From positions 1 to 34,257 of the forward strand of contig JAJDOB010000013.1 in assembly GCA_022340385.1 (NCBI GenBank): 34,257 bases of DNA, given 5' to 3'. The stretch comes from Rhodobacter sp. (GTDB taxonomy: Bacteria > Pseudomonadota > Alphaproteobacteria > Rhodobacterales > Rhodobacteraceae). The position numbers were made by a program, and so were the translations under genes. Position 1 is the stretch's first letter; each line of letters opens with the position of its first letter. The notes beneath the pieces are model-generated. The model was given only the letters and a program-made list of their open reading frames with translations, was not told the origin of the DNA and searched no databases. This document shows, piece after piece, positions 24,601 to 34,098 of the stretch.

Positions 24601-25902
24601 ATGAAACTGAAGAATCTGATTTTAAGCGCAACGGCGATTTCGACACTGGGCCTGGCAGCCAGTGCCGAGACCTTGACCATTGCGACCGTGAACAACGGCG
24701 ACATGATCCGAATGCAGGGCTACACAGACGATTTCACCGCCAAGACCGGCCACGAAGTCGATTGGGTGACTCTGGAAGAGAACGTGCTGCGTCAGCGCGT
24801 CACCACCGACATTTCCACCAAGGGTGGCGCTTTCGACATCATGACAATCGGCATGTACGAAACGCCGATCTGGGGTGCCAATGGCTGGCTTGTCCCGCTT
24901 GATGGCCTGAGCGCGGAATATGACGTCGGCGACATCCTGCCCGCGATGGCAGGCGGTCTGAGCTATGATGGAACGCTTTATGCGGCCCCGTTCTATGGCG
25001 AAAGCTCGATGGTGATGTACCGCACCGACCTGATGGAAAAGGCCGGTCTGGAAATGCCGAATGCGCCGACCTGGGATTTCATCGCCGAAGCTGCCCGCGC
25101 GATGACCGATCGCGACAACGAGATCAACGGTATCTGCCTGCGCGGCAAAGCCGGCTGGGGTGAAGGCGGCGCCTTTATCACGGTCACCGCGAACTCGTTC
25201 GGTGCCCGTTGGTTCGATGAAGACTGGAACGCCCAGTTCGACCAGCCCGAGTGGGCCGCCGCGCTTAACTTCTTTGTTGGCATGATGGCAGAATCCGGCC
25301 CTCCGGGTTACGCGACCAACGGGTTCAACGAAAACCTGTCGCTGTTCCAGCAGGGCAAGTGCGGCATGTGGATCGACGCAACCGTTGCGGCATCCTTTGT
25401 GACCAACCCCAATGACTCGACGGTTGCAGACAAGGTCGGCTTTGCCTTGGCACCCGACACCGGTCTGGGCAAACGGTCCAACTGGCTTTGGGCCTGGGCG
25501 CTGGCAATTCCTGCAGGCACCCAGAAAGCAGATGCAGCCAAGCAGTTCATCGAGTGGGCCACGTCGAAGGACTATATCGAACTGGTCGCCGCGAAAGAAG
25601 GCTGGGCCAACGTGCCTCCGGGAGCCCGGACCTCGCTGTACGAAAACCCCGAGTACCAGAAGGTTCCGTTCGCCCAGATGACGCTTGACAGCATCAATGC
25701 GGCCGATCCGATGAACCCGACCGTCAAGCCGGTGCCGTATGTCGGTGTCCAGTTTGTCGCCATCCCCGAGTTTGCCGGTATCGCAACCGAAGTGAGCCAG
25801 GAATTCTCGGCGGCCTATGCCGGGCAGCAAACGGTGGAAGAAGCTTTGGCCAAAGCTCAGGCTTTGACCAACGACGCGATGGAAGCCGCTGGCTACCGCT
25901 AG
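24601..25902 (+). CDS. smoE: Polyol ABC transporter substrate-binding protein
   Basis: A periplasmic extracellular solute-binding protein (family 1) of 433 residues for sugar alcohols. The signal peptide starts MKLKNLILSATAISTLGL and ends ASA-E near residue 23. Family features include DIMTIGMYETPIWGANGWLVPLD, YAAPFYGESSMVMYRTDLMEKAG, FQQGKCGMWIDATVAASF and the C-terminal EEALAKAQALTNDAMEAAGYR. It corresponds to SmoE of the Rhodobacter sorbitol/mannitol operon by sequence character and by the full gene order around it. I choose the ATG at 24601, preceded 7 bases upstream by GGGAGG; an alternative 30 bases earlier would put that ribosome site inside the gene. A strong hairpin follows the stop. 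Confidence 0.92.
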   Translation: MKLKNLILSATAISTLGLAASAETLTIATVNNGDMIRMQGYTDDFTAKTGHEVDWVTLEENVLRQRVTTDISTKGGAFDIMTIGMYETPIWGANGWLVPLDGLSAEYDVGDILPAMAGGLSYDGTLYAAPFYGESSMVMYRTDLMEKAGLEMPNAPTWDFIAEAARAMTDRDNEINGICLRGKAGWGEGGAFITVTANSFGARWFDEDWNAQFDQPEWAAALNFFVGMMAESGPPGYATNGFNENLSLFQQGKCGMWIDATVAASFVTNPNDSTVADKVGFALAPDTGLGKRSNWLWAWALAIPAGTQKADAAKQFIEWATSKDYIELVAAKEGWANVPPGARTSLYENPEYQKVPFAQMTLDSINAADPMNPTVKPVPYVGVQFVAIPEFAGIATEVSQEFSAAYAGQQTVEEALAKAQALTNDAMEAAGYR

Positions 25903-25913
25903 GTTTTCTCCCA

Positions 25914-25941
25914 GCCGGGGGCGGTTTCGGTCGCCCCCGGC
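25914..25941 (+). terminator. Intra-operon hairpin after smoE
   Basis: GCCGGGGGCG (25914-25923) and CGCCCCCGGC (25932-25941) form a perfect 10-bp stem with an 8-base loop, 12 bases after the smoE stop. No T-run follows. As with the two TTT binding-protein genes, it sits right after the binding protein and before the membrane parts, where it can raise binding-protein message relative to the permeases. Confidence 0.65.
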
Positions 25942-26014
25942 ACCCAACGCGATAACTTGCACGATTGATCCCGAGTTCTGAGACGGTGTTCCCGTCAACA
26001 GAGGAGATGTGTCC

Positions 26015-26893
26015 ATGGCGACCAAGCATTCAAGAGTAGCGGCCCGGGTAATGCTGGCACCTGCCGTGATCCTGCTTCTGGGCTGGATGCTGGTTCCGCT
26101 GACCATGACGCTGTTCTTCTCGTTCAAGAAATACCTGCCGCTTCGGGGCGACTCGATGGCCAACGGGCTCGATTGGGTCGGTTTCGAGAACTACACCAGG
26201 TTCGTCGGCTCCAGCTCGTTCTGGCCGAGCGTCCAGGCGACGCTGGTCATTGTCGGTGGCGTGCTGTTCGTCACGGTCATTCTGGGGATCGTTCTGGCGC
26301 TTCTTCTCGATCAGCCAATGTGGGGGCAGGGCGTTGTCCGCATTCTGGTGATCGCCCCATTCTTCGTCATGCCCACGGTTTCCGCTCTGGTCTGGAAAAA
26401 CATGTTCATGGACCCGGTGAACGGACTTCTGGCGCATCTTTGGAAATTCTTCGGCGCAGAGCCGTTGCAATGGCTCAGTCAGGCGTCGATGCCCTCGCTG
26501 ATCCTGATCGTGTCCTGGCAGTGGCTGCCGTTCGCGACGCTGATCCTGCTGACCGCCGTGCAATCGCTGGACAGCGAACAGCTTGAAGCCGCCGAAATGG
26601 ACGGCGCCCCGTATATCAAGCGGTTCTGGTTCATTGTCTTGCCGCACCTGTCGCGCGCGATCACCATCGTCATTCTGATCCAGACGATCTTTCTGCTGTC
26701 GATTTTCGCAGAGATCTTCGTCACCACCGGCGGCGCGTTCGGAACCAAGACGCTCAGCTACCTGATTTTCCAGCGCGTTCTGGAAAGCCAGAATGTCGGT
26801 CTGGGGTCTGCTGGTGGCGTCTATGCAATCATTCTTGCCAACATCGTTGCCATCTTCCTGATGCGCATCGTCGGCAAGAACCTGGACGCGTGA
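26015..26893 (+). CDS. smoF: Polyol ABC transporter permease (first)
   Basis: An inner-membrane permease of 292 residues with six hydrophobic segments, the first at about 11-33 (VMLAPAVILLLGWMLVPLTMTLFF). The EAA loop that docks to the ATPase reads EQLEAAEMDGAPYIKRFWFIVLPHLS, close to the usual EAAxxDGAxxxxxFxxIxLP. It follows smoE and precedes the second permease after 12 bases. The ATG at 26015 is chosen because GAGGAG (26001-26006) lies 8 bases before it; a GTG at 26009 is too close to that site. It forms the membrane channel with SmoG. Confidence 0.92.
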   Translation: MATKHSRVAARVMLAPAVILLLGWMLVPLTMTLFFSFKKYLPLRGDSMANGLDWVGFENYTRFVGSSSFWPSVQATLVIVGGVLFVTVILGIVLALLLDQPMWGQGVVRILVIAPFFVMPTVSALVWKNMFMDPVNGLLAHLWKFFGAEPLQWLSQASMPSLILIVSWQWLPFATLILLTAVQSLDSEQLEAAEMDGAPYIKRFWFIVLPHLSRAITIVILIQTIFLLSIFAEIFVTTGGAFGTKTLSYLIFQRVLESQNVGLGSAGGVYAIILANIVAIFLMRIVGKNLDA

Positions 26894-26905
26894 GGAGAGA
26901 CGGAT

Positions 26906-27736
26906 ATGGCACGAGCAGTCACGACCAACCGCAAGATCTTGAACACCGCGATTGCCTGGGGTGTCGGTCTTGTGATCTTCTTTCCGATCCTTTGGACCAT
27001 TCTGACCAGCTTCAAGACCGAGGCCCAGGCCATCAGTGACCCGCCGGTCTTTCTGTTCTTCGACTGGACGCTGGAAAACTACGCGGTCGTTCAGGAACGG
27101 TCCGATTACATGCGGTTCCTGTGGAATTCGGTGATCCTGGCGGGCGTTTCGACGGTTCTTGGCCTTATCATCGCGGTTCCGGCCGCCTGGTCGATGGCAT
27201 TCGTGCCGTCCAAGCGCACCAAGGACATCCTTTTGTGGATGCTCTCGACAAAGATGTTGCCGGCTGTCGGCGTGCTGTACCCGATCTACCTGCTGTTCAT
27301 CCAGTTGGGCCTGCTGGATTCGCGTCTGGGACTGATCATCGTCCTGATGCTGATCAACCTGCCGATCATCGTCTGGATGCTGTACACGTATTTCAAGGAA
27401 ATCCCGGGCGAAATTCTGGAAGCCTCGCGGATGGACGGGGCCGGGCTGAAGGACGAGATTCTGTATGTCCTGACGCCGATGGCTGTTCCGGGCATCGCAT
27501 CGACGCTGCTGCTGAACTTTATCCTTGCCTGGAACGAGGCATTCTGGACGCTCAACCTGACCGCCGCGAAGGCCGCGCCGCTTACGGCCTTCATCGCCAG
27601 CTATTCCAGCCCCGAGGGCCTGTTTTTCGCCAAGCTCAGCGCGGCCTCGACCATGGCCATCGCACCAATCCTGATCCTTGGCTGGTTCAGCCAGAAACAA
27701 CTTGTCCGGGGCCTGACCTTCGGCGCTGTGAAGTAA
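26906..27736 (+). CDS. smoG: Polyol ABC transporter permease (second)
   Basis: A 276-residue inner-membrane permease of the MalG type, with six hydrophobic segments. The N-terminal one is [23 protein letters not shown], typical of the family's second permease. The EAA loop reads [33 protein letters not shown]. It starts at 26906 after GAGGAGAGACGG and ends 10 bases before the ATPase gene. With SmoF, SmoK and SmoE it makes a complete ABC importer for sugar alcohols. Confidence 0.92.
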   Translation: MARAVTTNRKILNTAIAWGVGLVIFFPILWTILTSFKTEAQAISDPPVFLFFDWTLENYAVVQERSDYMRFLWNSVILAGVSTVLGLIIAVPAAWSMAFVPSKRTKDILLWMLSTKMLPAVGVLYPIYLLFIQLGLLDSRLGLIIVLMLINLPIIVWMLYTYFKEIPGEILEASRMDGAGLKDEILYVLTPMAVPGIASTLLLNFILAWNEAFWTLNLTAAKAAPLTAFIASYSSPEGLFFAKLSAASTMAIAPILILGWFSQKQLVRGLTFGAVK

Positions 27737-27746
27737 GGAACGAAGC

Positions 27747-28747
27747 ATGGGACGTATTCAGCTAAAACAGGTCAAGAAAGCCTTTGGCGACGTGACGGTG
27801 ATCCCGCCGCTGGACCTGGAAATCGAGGATGGCGAGTTCGTGGTCTTTGTCGGCCCGTCAGGCTGCGGCAAGTCCACCCTGTTGCGGCTGATTGCCGGGC
27901 TGGAGGACACGACCTCTGGCATTATCGAGATCGACGGCAAGGACGCGACCGGTCTGCCGCCCGCCAAACGGGGGCTGGCGATGGTGTTCCAAAGCTACGC
28001 GCTGTACCCGCACATGTCGGTCCGAAAGAACATCGCCTTTCCCATGAAGATGGCGGGCCTGTCCCCGGAGGAACAGAACCGGCGGATCGAGGCGGCCGCC
28101 AAGGCGCTTAACCTGACGGATTACCTTGATCGCCGCCCCGGGCAGCTTTCGGGCGGCCAGCGTCAGCGCGTGGCCATCGGGCGCGCCATCGTCCGCGAAC
28201 CGGCGGCGTTCCTGTTCGACGAGCCGCTGTCGAACCTCGATGCCGCCCTGCGCGTCGGGATGCGGCTTGAGATCAGCGAACTGCACAAGCGGCTTGCAAC
28301 CACGATGGTCTATGTCACCCACGACCAGGTCGAGGCGATGACGATGGCCGACAAGATCGTGGTGTTGCAGGCCGGTGTGATCGAACAGGTGGGCAGCCCT
28401 CTGGAACTGTATCACAGCCCGCGCAACAGGTTTGTCGCCGGCTTTATCGGTTCGCCCAAGATGAACCTGATCGAGGGCCCCGAGGCCGCCAAGCACAATG
28501 CCCATACCATCGGAATACGGCCCGAACACCTGACCGTTTCGACAGACAGCGGCGACTGGCATGGCACCGTGGGCGTGTCAGAGCATCTGGGCAGCGACAC
28601 GTTCTTCCACGTCAAGATAGATGGCTTTGCCGAACCCCTGACCGTGCGGGTCGGCGGTGACTTTGACCTGCATTATGGCGACGCGATCCAGCTGACGCCC
28701 GATCCTGCGCTGATCCACAAGTTCGACGCCAAGGGACTGCGCATCAC

Positions 28748-28751
<4 letters not shown>
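27747..28751 (+). CDS. smoK: Polyol ABC transporter ATP-binding protein
   Basis: A 334-residue cytoplasmic ATPase of the MalK/UgpC type. Walker [10 protein letters not shown] starts at residue 36, the Q-loop Gln is at 82, the signature LSGGQ at 134-138, Walker B FLFDEP at 155-160 and the switch His192 in YVTHDQ. The C-terminal 90 residues or so are the TOBE/OB domain ([11 protein letters not shown]) found in carbohydrate importers. It overlaps the sorbitol dehydrogenase gene by 4 bases (ATGA). All motifs are intact. Confidence 0.95.
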
Positions 28752-29518
<767 letters not shown>

Positions 29519-29530
29519 GGACTGACCCCG

Positions 29531-31000
29531 ATGATAAAACTGTCCAACGCCACATTGCACGACCTGCCCGAAACGATCATTCGCCCGGTGTATGATCGTT
29601 CCGGCCTGACACCCGGCATCGTGCATATCGGGCTTGGCAATTTCCACCGGGGCCATCAGGCCTGGTATCTGCATCGCCTGATGCAGACCGGGCAGGCGCT
29701 GGACTGGGCGATCATCGGTGCGGGCGTGCGGCCAAACGACGAGGCACAGCGCAAGCGGCTGGCAGCGCAGGATTATCTGACCACGCTGATCGAACTTGAC
29801 CCGGCGGGACGCTCGGCAGAGGTGGTCGGCTCGATGATCGGGTTCGTGCCGGTCGCAGAGGGCAACGGCCCCCTCATCGAGCAGATGGCAGACCCGGCGA
29901 TCCGCATCGTTTCACTGACCGTGACCGAGGGCGGGTATTACATCGACCCGGTGACCAAGGCCTTCGACCCCGCGCATCCCGACATCCGGTTCGATGCGGC
30001 GCACCCCGAGTCCCCACGCACGGCCTTCGGCGCGATGGTCGCCGCGCTGAAGCGGCGGCGCGACTCCGGCACCGGCCCGTTCACCGGGCAAAGCTGCGAC
30101 AACCTGCAAGGCAATGGCGCGATCCTGCGCCGGACGGTGGTGTCGCTGGCGCGCCTGTCCGACCCGGCGCTTGCCGACTGGATCGACGCCAATTGCAGCT
30201 TCCCCAATGCGATGGTCGACTGCATCGTCCCGGCCACCGGTCCCAAGGAACTGGATCTCGTGCGGACCTTCGGCATCGACGACGCGGCCCCGGTTACCCA
30301 CGAGAATTTCCGCCAATGGGTGATCGAGGACGATTTCTGCGCCGGCCGGCCGGATTGGAACAAGGCGGGCGCCACCTTTTCGGATGACGTGCACAGCTAC
30401 GAATCGATGAAGATCCGCATCCTCAACGGCGGGCATCAGGTGGTTTCCAATCCGGGCGAAATCCTTGGTGTCGATTTCATCTCGGGCTGCATGGCGCATC
30501 CGCTGATCGGGCCGTTCTTCCGCAAGGTCGCATCGACCGAGATCTCGCCGCGGGTCGATGCGGTGCCCGGCATGAAGCCAGCGGCCTATGTCGATCTGAT
30601 CGACCGCCGCTTTTCTAACCCCGAGATCGTGGACACCGTGCGCCGCGTGGCCTTTGACGGTTCATCCCGCCATACCGGTTTCATCCTGCCGGTGCTGCGC
30701 GAGGCGCTGGCGGCGGATGGCGAGATCGAGGGGCTGGCGCTGTCGCAGGCGCTTTGGGCGCGCATGTGTGAAGGCACCCGCGAGGATGGCAGCGTGATCG
30801 AGCCGAACGACCCGATCTGGGACAAACTGACCGCCGCCGCCAGGACGGCAAGGGAAACCCCGCAGGCCTGGCTGGATCAGCGCGACCTCTATGGCGAACT
30901 GGCCGACAATGCGCGGTTCAGCGAAAGCTTTGCCCGCTGGCTTGGCCTGATCTGGTCGGATGGAACCGGGGCCGCGCTGCAAGCCTATCTGCAAGCCTGA
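29531..31000 (+). CDS. mtlK: Mannitol 2-dehydrogenase (polyol long-chain dehydrogenase)
   Basis: A 489-residue member of the polyol-specific long-chain dehydrogenases, predicted to oxidise D-mannitol (and D-arabitol) to the ketose with NAD. The N-terminal Rossmann motif is VHIGLGNFHRGHQAWYL (31-47). The catalytic set is in SMKIRILNGGHQVVSNPGEILG: Lys294, Asn299 and His302, one residue off the Lys295/Asn300/His303 numbering known for the Pseudomonas enzyme. Signature VTEGGYYID is also present. It is the last gene of the polyol operon. No fructokinase follows inside the window. Confidence 0.94.
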   Translation: MIKLSNATLHDLPETIIRPVYDRSGLTPGIVHIGLGNFHRGHQAWYLHRLMQTGQALDWAIIGAGVRPNDEAQRKRLAAQDYLTTLIELDPAGRSAEVVGSMIGFVPVAEGNGPLIEQMADPAIRIVSLTVTEGGYYIDPVTKAFDPAHPDIRFDAAHPESPRTAFGAMVAALKRRRDSGTGPFTGQSCDNLQGNGAILRRTVVSLARLSDPALADWIDANCSFPNAMVDCIVPATGPKELDLVRTFGIDDAAPVTHENFRQWVIEDDFCAGRPDWNKAGATFSDDVHSYESMKIRILNGGHQVVSNPGEILGVDFISGCMAHPLIGPFFRKVASTEISPRVDAVPGMKPAAYVDLIDRRFSNPEIVDTVRRVAFDGSSRHTGFILPVLREALAADGEIEGLALSQALWARMCEGTREDGSVIEPNDPIWDKLTAAARTARETPQAWLDQRDLYGELADNARFSESFARWLGLIWSDGTGAALQAYLQA

Positions 31001-31151
31001 CCTGTGCGATCCGGAAGGTGGTTGATGCTGTGAAGGCCCGCGGCAACTGCCACACGGACCTGAAGGTGCCGTACGCCGGCCAAGGCATAGCGGTGGTTGT
31101 CCGGGGTCGCGCATAGGCGGGCTTTGCGATCGCCACGGGCGCTGCCCGCAA

Positions 31152-31460
31152 TCACTCTGCTGGCGTCTCGATCACCACATGGGTTTCGTGATCCAGTACC
31201 TTGTATGTCCGCAGCGCCACGATGCAGGGCGGGGCAACGACCTGGCCGTCGCGAATGTCGAAACAGCCCTGATGAAAATCGCATTCGATGATGTGGCCGT
31301 CCAGATAGCCCTCTGACAATTCGCCGGGCCCGTGCGTGCATGCGTTGTCGGTGACGTAGAATGCGCCTTCGACATGGTAGACGGCAACTTCCAGATCTCC
31401 GGTCTCTACCTTCAGGATATCGCCCTCGGCCACATCGGATTTCGCGCATAGTTCGATCAT
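31152..31460 (-). CDS. Rieske-type 2Fe-2S ferredoxin
   Basis: A small electron-transfer protein of 102 residues with a Rieske cluster. Ligands are in NACTHGPGELSEGYLDG (Cys and His) and ECDFHQGCFDIRDG (Cys and His). This form, CTHGxGxLSEGxLxG plus CxFHxGxFD, is that of ferredoxins serving aromatic-ring dioxygenases and related oxygenases. I choose the ATG at 31460, preceded by CAGGG. A GTG at 31487 would add nine residues but lies inside operator D. No oxygenase large or small subunit and no ferredoxin reductase is in the window. It is divergent from the two-cupin operon, sharing 93 bases of promoter region. Confidence 0.9.
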   Translation of the reverse strand: MIELCAKSDVAEGDILKVETGDLEVAVYHVEGAFYVTDNACTHGPGELSEGYLDGHIIECDFHQGCFDIRDGQVVAPPCIVALRTYKVLDHETHVVIETPAE

Positions 31461-31480
31461 CGGTTCGGGCCCTGCCTGTC

Positions 31481-31505
31481 GTTCCACATAGAAGAATGTT
31501 GTTCT
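31481..31505 (+). promoter_or_regulatory. Tripartite operator-like motif, site D (Rieske / cupin operon)
   Basis: GTTCC (31481-31485), 7 bases, AGAAT (31493-31497), 3 bases (GTT), GTTCT (31501-31505), then ATTC. Spacing is identical to sites A-C. It begins 20 bases upstream of the Rieske start codon and ends 48 bases before the first cupin start, so it can affect both directions. Confidence 0.7.
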
Positions 31506-31553
31506 ATTCTAGCGAACAGGGTAGAAGAAGGTCAATGGGAGGAGAGTCGCTCT

Positions 31554-32165
31554 ATGACCAAGAAAAACGATCCGGAAGACCCCGGAACCGAAGCGGAAAT
31601 CGTGGTGCCGGAAGGGCATTATCACGCCAACAAGAACCGCATCTTCGTGCGCCCGGTGCAGGGCGAATACAACCTGACGCATGAACTGGAACGTCTGCGC
31701 TCGATGCCGCGGGTGCGGCGCGCGTCAGAGATCAAGTTCGTCGATGGTCCGCAGGCCTACAGCCGGCATTACGTCGAACCCAAGGACGGCATCAGCCAGC
31801 TGTTCCACATCCATCTGGAGGAATACGGCCCCGGCGGCAAAAGCCAGAAACATGGTCACGTCAACGAGGCCGCGTTCTATATTCTGGATGGCGAAGGCTA
31901 CGAGATTCACGACGACATCAAATACGGCTGGAAGGCCGGCGACGTGGCGATTGTGCACAACAACTGCGTGCACCAGCATTTCAACGCGTCCGACACGAAA
32001 CCGGCCCGCGCGCTGGTGCTGAAAACCAAGCCGATGTTCGTGTTCATGAACATGCTGTTCCAGAAGACCGTGATCCCGCGCGACACCACGCCCGCCCCCG
32101 GCGGCGAGGATTTCGAGGTGCGCGAAGAGGAACACGATCACAACCATCCCGAGGAGGGCTACTGA
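31554..32165 (+). CDS. Single-domain cupin protein (first)
   Basis: A 203-residue cytoplasmic cupin. The first motif is QKHGHVNEAAFYILDGEGYEIHDD with His100, His102 and Glu105. The second is CVHQHFNAS with His140 and His142. A metal-dependent oxygenase, isomerase or binding role is possible; no reaction can be assigned. The C terminus is rich in Glu and His (EEEHDHNHPEEGY), which could bind metal. It shares HQHFNA with the next gene and with the double cupin at 17305. It begins after GGGAGGAG and ends with TGATG, overlapping the next gene by one base, so the two are translationally coupled and may form a hetero-oligomer. Confidence 0.85.
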   Translation: MTKKNDPEDPGTEAEIVVPEGHYHANKNRIFVRPVQGEYNLTHELERLRSMPRVRRASEIKFVDGPQAYSRHYVEPKDGISQLFHIHLEEYGPGGKSQKHGHVNEAAFYILDGEGYEIHDDIKYGWKAGDVAIVHNNCVHQHFNASDTKPARALVLKTKPMFVFMNMLFQKTVIPRDTTPAPGGEDFEVREEEHDHNHPEEGY

Positions 32166-32767
32166 TGGCCTGGGGCGAAACATCCGCCTGGATTGCGGGC
32201 GACGAGAACCGCGATCTTTATCAGCAACTGCTGGACGACGCCGAAACCGCGCCCGCGCGCAACGCGCTGCGCAAGAAGGTCGTGCATCCGCATGAAATGC
32301 CGTGGGAAATGTCGCGTCAGGGCCTGCTGAAACATCTGATCAACGAAAGCATGAACACCCGCATGGAAACGGTCGATGCCTATATGCAGATCATCCCGCC
32401 GGGATCGCATTCCGGCAAGCACCGGCATCTGGCCGAAGAGGTGCTGTATTGCGTCGAGGGGCGCGGGTTTGACATGCATCAGGATTGCGACGTGGAAATC
32501 ACCGACGTGTATTTCTGGAAGCCGCAGGAAAAGGTGCAAAAGTTCGAATACGAGGCGGGCGACGTGATCTATGTGCCGCCCAATACGATTCACCAGCATT
32601 TCAATGCCGACCCGGACCGCCCGATGCGGCTGATTTCCGTGATCAACCGGATCTTCAAGAAATCCGGCCTGAACGATCTGCAACAGATCGAGGACGCACC
32701 GGAATACGACCCCACGGTCACGCTTGGCCCCGACAATATCCGCGATTACCTGCGCAAGAAGGCCTAA
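32165..32767 (+). CDS. Single-domain cupin protein (second)
   Basis: A 200-residue cupin. A helical N-terminal part (about 1-65, with RKKVVHPHEMPWEMSRQGLLKHLIN) precedes the barrel. The first motif is GKHRHLAEEVLYCVEGRGFD with His86, His88 and Glu91/92. The second is TIHQHFNADPDRPMRLI with His143 and His145. It differs from its neighbour outside the barrel, so it is not a recent copy. Both follow the Rieske-divergent promoter and operator D. The pair may work together with the Rieske ferredoxin in an oxygenation, but this is inference. The following transporter starts 3 bases after its stop. Confidence 0.85.
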   Translation: MAWGETSAWIAGDENRDLYQQLLDDAETAPARNALRKKVVHPHEMPWEMSRQGLLKHLINESMNTRMETVDAYMQIIPPGSHSGKHRHLAEEVLYCVEGRGFDMHQDCDVEITDVYFWKPQEKVQKFEYEAGDVIYVPPNTIHQHFNADPDRPMRLISVINRIFKKSGLNDLQQIEDAPEYDPTVTLGPDNIRDYLRKKA

Positions 32768-32770
32768 CCT

Positions 32771-33748
32771 TTGGGCGGAGCGCTTCTGGCCTTTGCCTCG
32801 GCGGCGTTTTTCGGGCTGAACAATGCCGCTGCCCGGCGCGGTGTGATCAAGGGCAGCGTGTTGCAGGGCATGGCGGTGACTGTACCGCTGGGGGTGCCGA
32901 TTTTCGTCGCCTTCGCGCTGGTGATGCGCGGGTTTCAGGCGCTGGCCGATTGGCAGCTGTCAACCTGGCTGTGGATGGCGCTGGCCGGGGTCGTGCATTT
33001 CGTGATCGGGAGATATGGCAACTACAAGGCGACCCAGCTTTTGGGGGCGACCCTGTCGACGCCGGTGCAGCAGCTTTCCATCCTTGTGGCGCTGGTGCTG
33101 GGGTTCCTGTTTCTGGACGAAACCGTCAACACGGTGAACCTGATCGGCATCCTGCTGGTGATCTTCGGTCCGCTGCTGCTGGTGCGGCGGCGCAAGGCAG
33201 TGACCGGCAAGGGACAGGCCAAGGGATTCGAGCCGCAATACCTGCCGGGCATGTTCTGGGGCGCGGTCTGTGCCTTCGGCTATGGCACCAGCCCGTTGTT
33301 TATCGCACTGGCGCTTCGGAACGACGGCAGCCTGGCCGACGGCGTGGCCGGTGGCCTGGTATCCTACGTCACCGCGACACTTGTTGTGGCGGGATTGCTG
33401 GCGCTGGCCGGCGGGCGGCGCGCGCTGGGCGGTTTCGACAAGGGGTCGACGCGGTGGTTTCTGGCATCGGCGCTGTTCGTCGCGCTATCGCAACTGTTCC
33501 GCTACCTGGCGCTGGCGATTGCACCGATTTCGGTGGTGGTCCCGATCCAGCGACTGTCGGTCGTCTTTCGCCTGCTGTTCAACGCGGTCATCAACCGCGA
33601 GCACGAAATCTTCGACGGCTGGGTGATATTTTCGATCCTGCTTGCGGTGGCGGGCGCGGGGGCGCTGGCGATGGACAGCGCGGTGTTGCTTGGCTGGCTG
33701 GGCCTGCCGGGGCGGTGGATCGCGGCCCTGTCGGCGCCGCTGATCTAG
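32771..33748 (+). CDS. DMT-superfamily (EamA) transporter, TTG start
   Basis: An integral membrane protein of 325 residues with about ten hydrophobic segments in two halves. The first half has FASAAFFGLNNAAARRGV and GATLSTPVQQLSILVALVLGFLFLDETV, an EamA hallmark. The second begins at PGMFWGAVCAFGYGTSPLFIALALR. The frame is closed by a stop at 32765, and the first start after it is TTG at 32771, with AAGG 8 bases upstream inside the cupin gene. No ATG occurs nearby. A TTG start in a coupled position suggests low expression. It is the last gene of the cupin unit; a second DMT gene is paired with the Mo-hydroxylase. Confidence 0.85.
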   Translation: MGGALLAFASAAFFGLNNAAARRGVIKGSVLQGMAVTVPLGVPIFVAFALVMRGFQALADWQLSTWLWMALAGVVHFVIGRYGNYKATQLLGATLSTPVQQLSILVALVLGFLFLDETVNTVNLIGILLVIFGPLLLVRRRKAVTGKGQAKGFEPQYLPGMFWGAVCAFGYGTSPLFIALALRNDGSLADGVAGGLVSYVTATLVVAGLLALAGGRRALGGFDKGSTRWFLASALFVALSQLFRYLALAIAPISVVVPIQRLSVVFRLLFNAVINREHEIFDGWVIFSILLAVAGAGALAMDSAVLLGWLGLPGRWIAALSAPLI

Positions 33749-33753
33749 GGTCG

Positions 33754-33786
33754 CATTGCGAAAAGCGGCAACCAATTGTCGCAATG
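33754..33786. repeat. Inverted repeat in the convergent gap
   Basis: CATTGCG (33754-33760) and CGCAATG (33780-33786) form a perfect 7-base inverted repeat with a 19-base spacer, just after the DMT transporter stop. It could form a hairpin acting as a weak terminator or be a protein-binding site. No T-run follows. The rest of the gap to 33879 shows nothing I recognise. Confidence 0.35.
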
Positions 33787-33879
33787 AATTGCGCCGGACG
33801 ACGGGCACCCCGGGTAACGCCGCAAGATCAAATCCAAAGCGCGGCGCTGCGGCGTGATCGCATTCGCACGGTGCCGGCG

Positions 33880-34098
33880 TCAGTTGGCGTCCAGCAGTTC
33901 CTCTGCGGCGACACGCGGCAGGTCGGCGCGGGTCAGCCCGATGGCGGCCAGTTCAGAGTCGTTCTTGCGGCTCAGACGCTCGTAGGTCCGATACGCCTGA
34001 TAGCCGCTGGTCAGGCCACGAAAGAATTGCGCGATCCAAGGAAGCAGCGCAAAACCCCGGGGGTGCGACACGGAAGAGTTTGCAGTGAAATCGGTCAT
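33880..34098 (-). CDS. DUF1127 small basic protein
   Basis: A 72-residue protein whose C-terminal half fits DUF1127: YRTYERLSRKNDSELAAIGLTRADLPRVAAEEL. Members are arginine-rich and common in alphaproteobacteria. Some have been linked to RNA turnover and phosphate or carbon metabolism, but this one's role is unknown. The ATG at 34098 is chosen because GAGGAA lies 6 bases before it; a GTG at 34119 would place that ribosome site inside the gene. It converges on the DMT transporter and is probably a separate unit. Confidence 0.82.
   Translation of the reverse strand: MTDFTANSSVSHPRGFALLPWIAQFFRGLTSGYQAYRTYERLSRKNDSELAAIGLTRADLPRVAAEELLDAN

Noticed and set aside
26030-27748. Long minus-strand open frame opposite smoF-smoG (572 codons)
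   Set aside because: It is the antisense shadow of two permease genes, with Asp/Gln/His-rich low-information sequence.
31001-31151. A gene or pseudogene between mtlK and the Rieske ferredoxin
   Set aside because: Minus-strand frames over this convergent gap give protein-like stretches but no start signal or recognisable family; the gap is only 151 bases.
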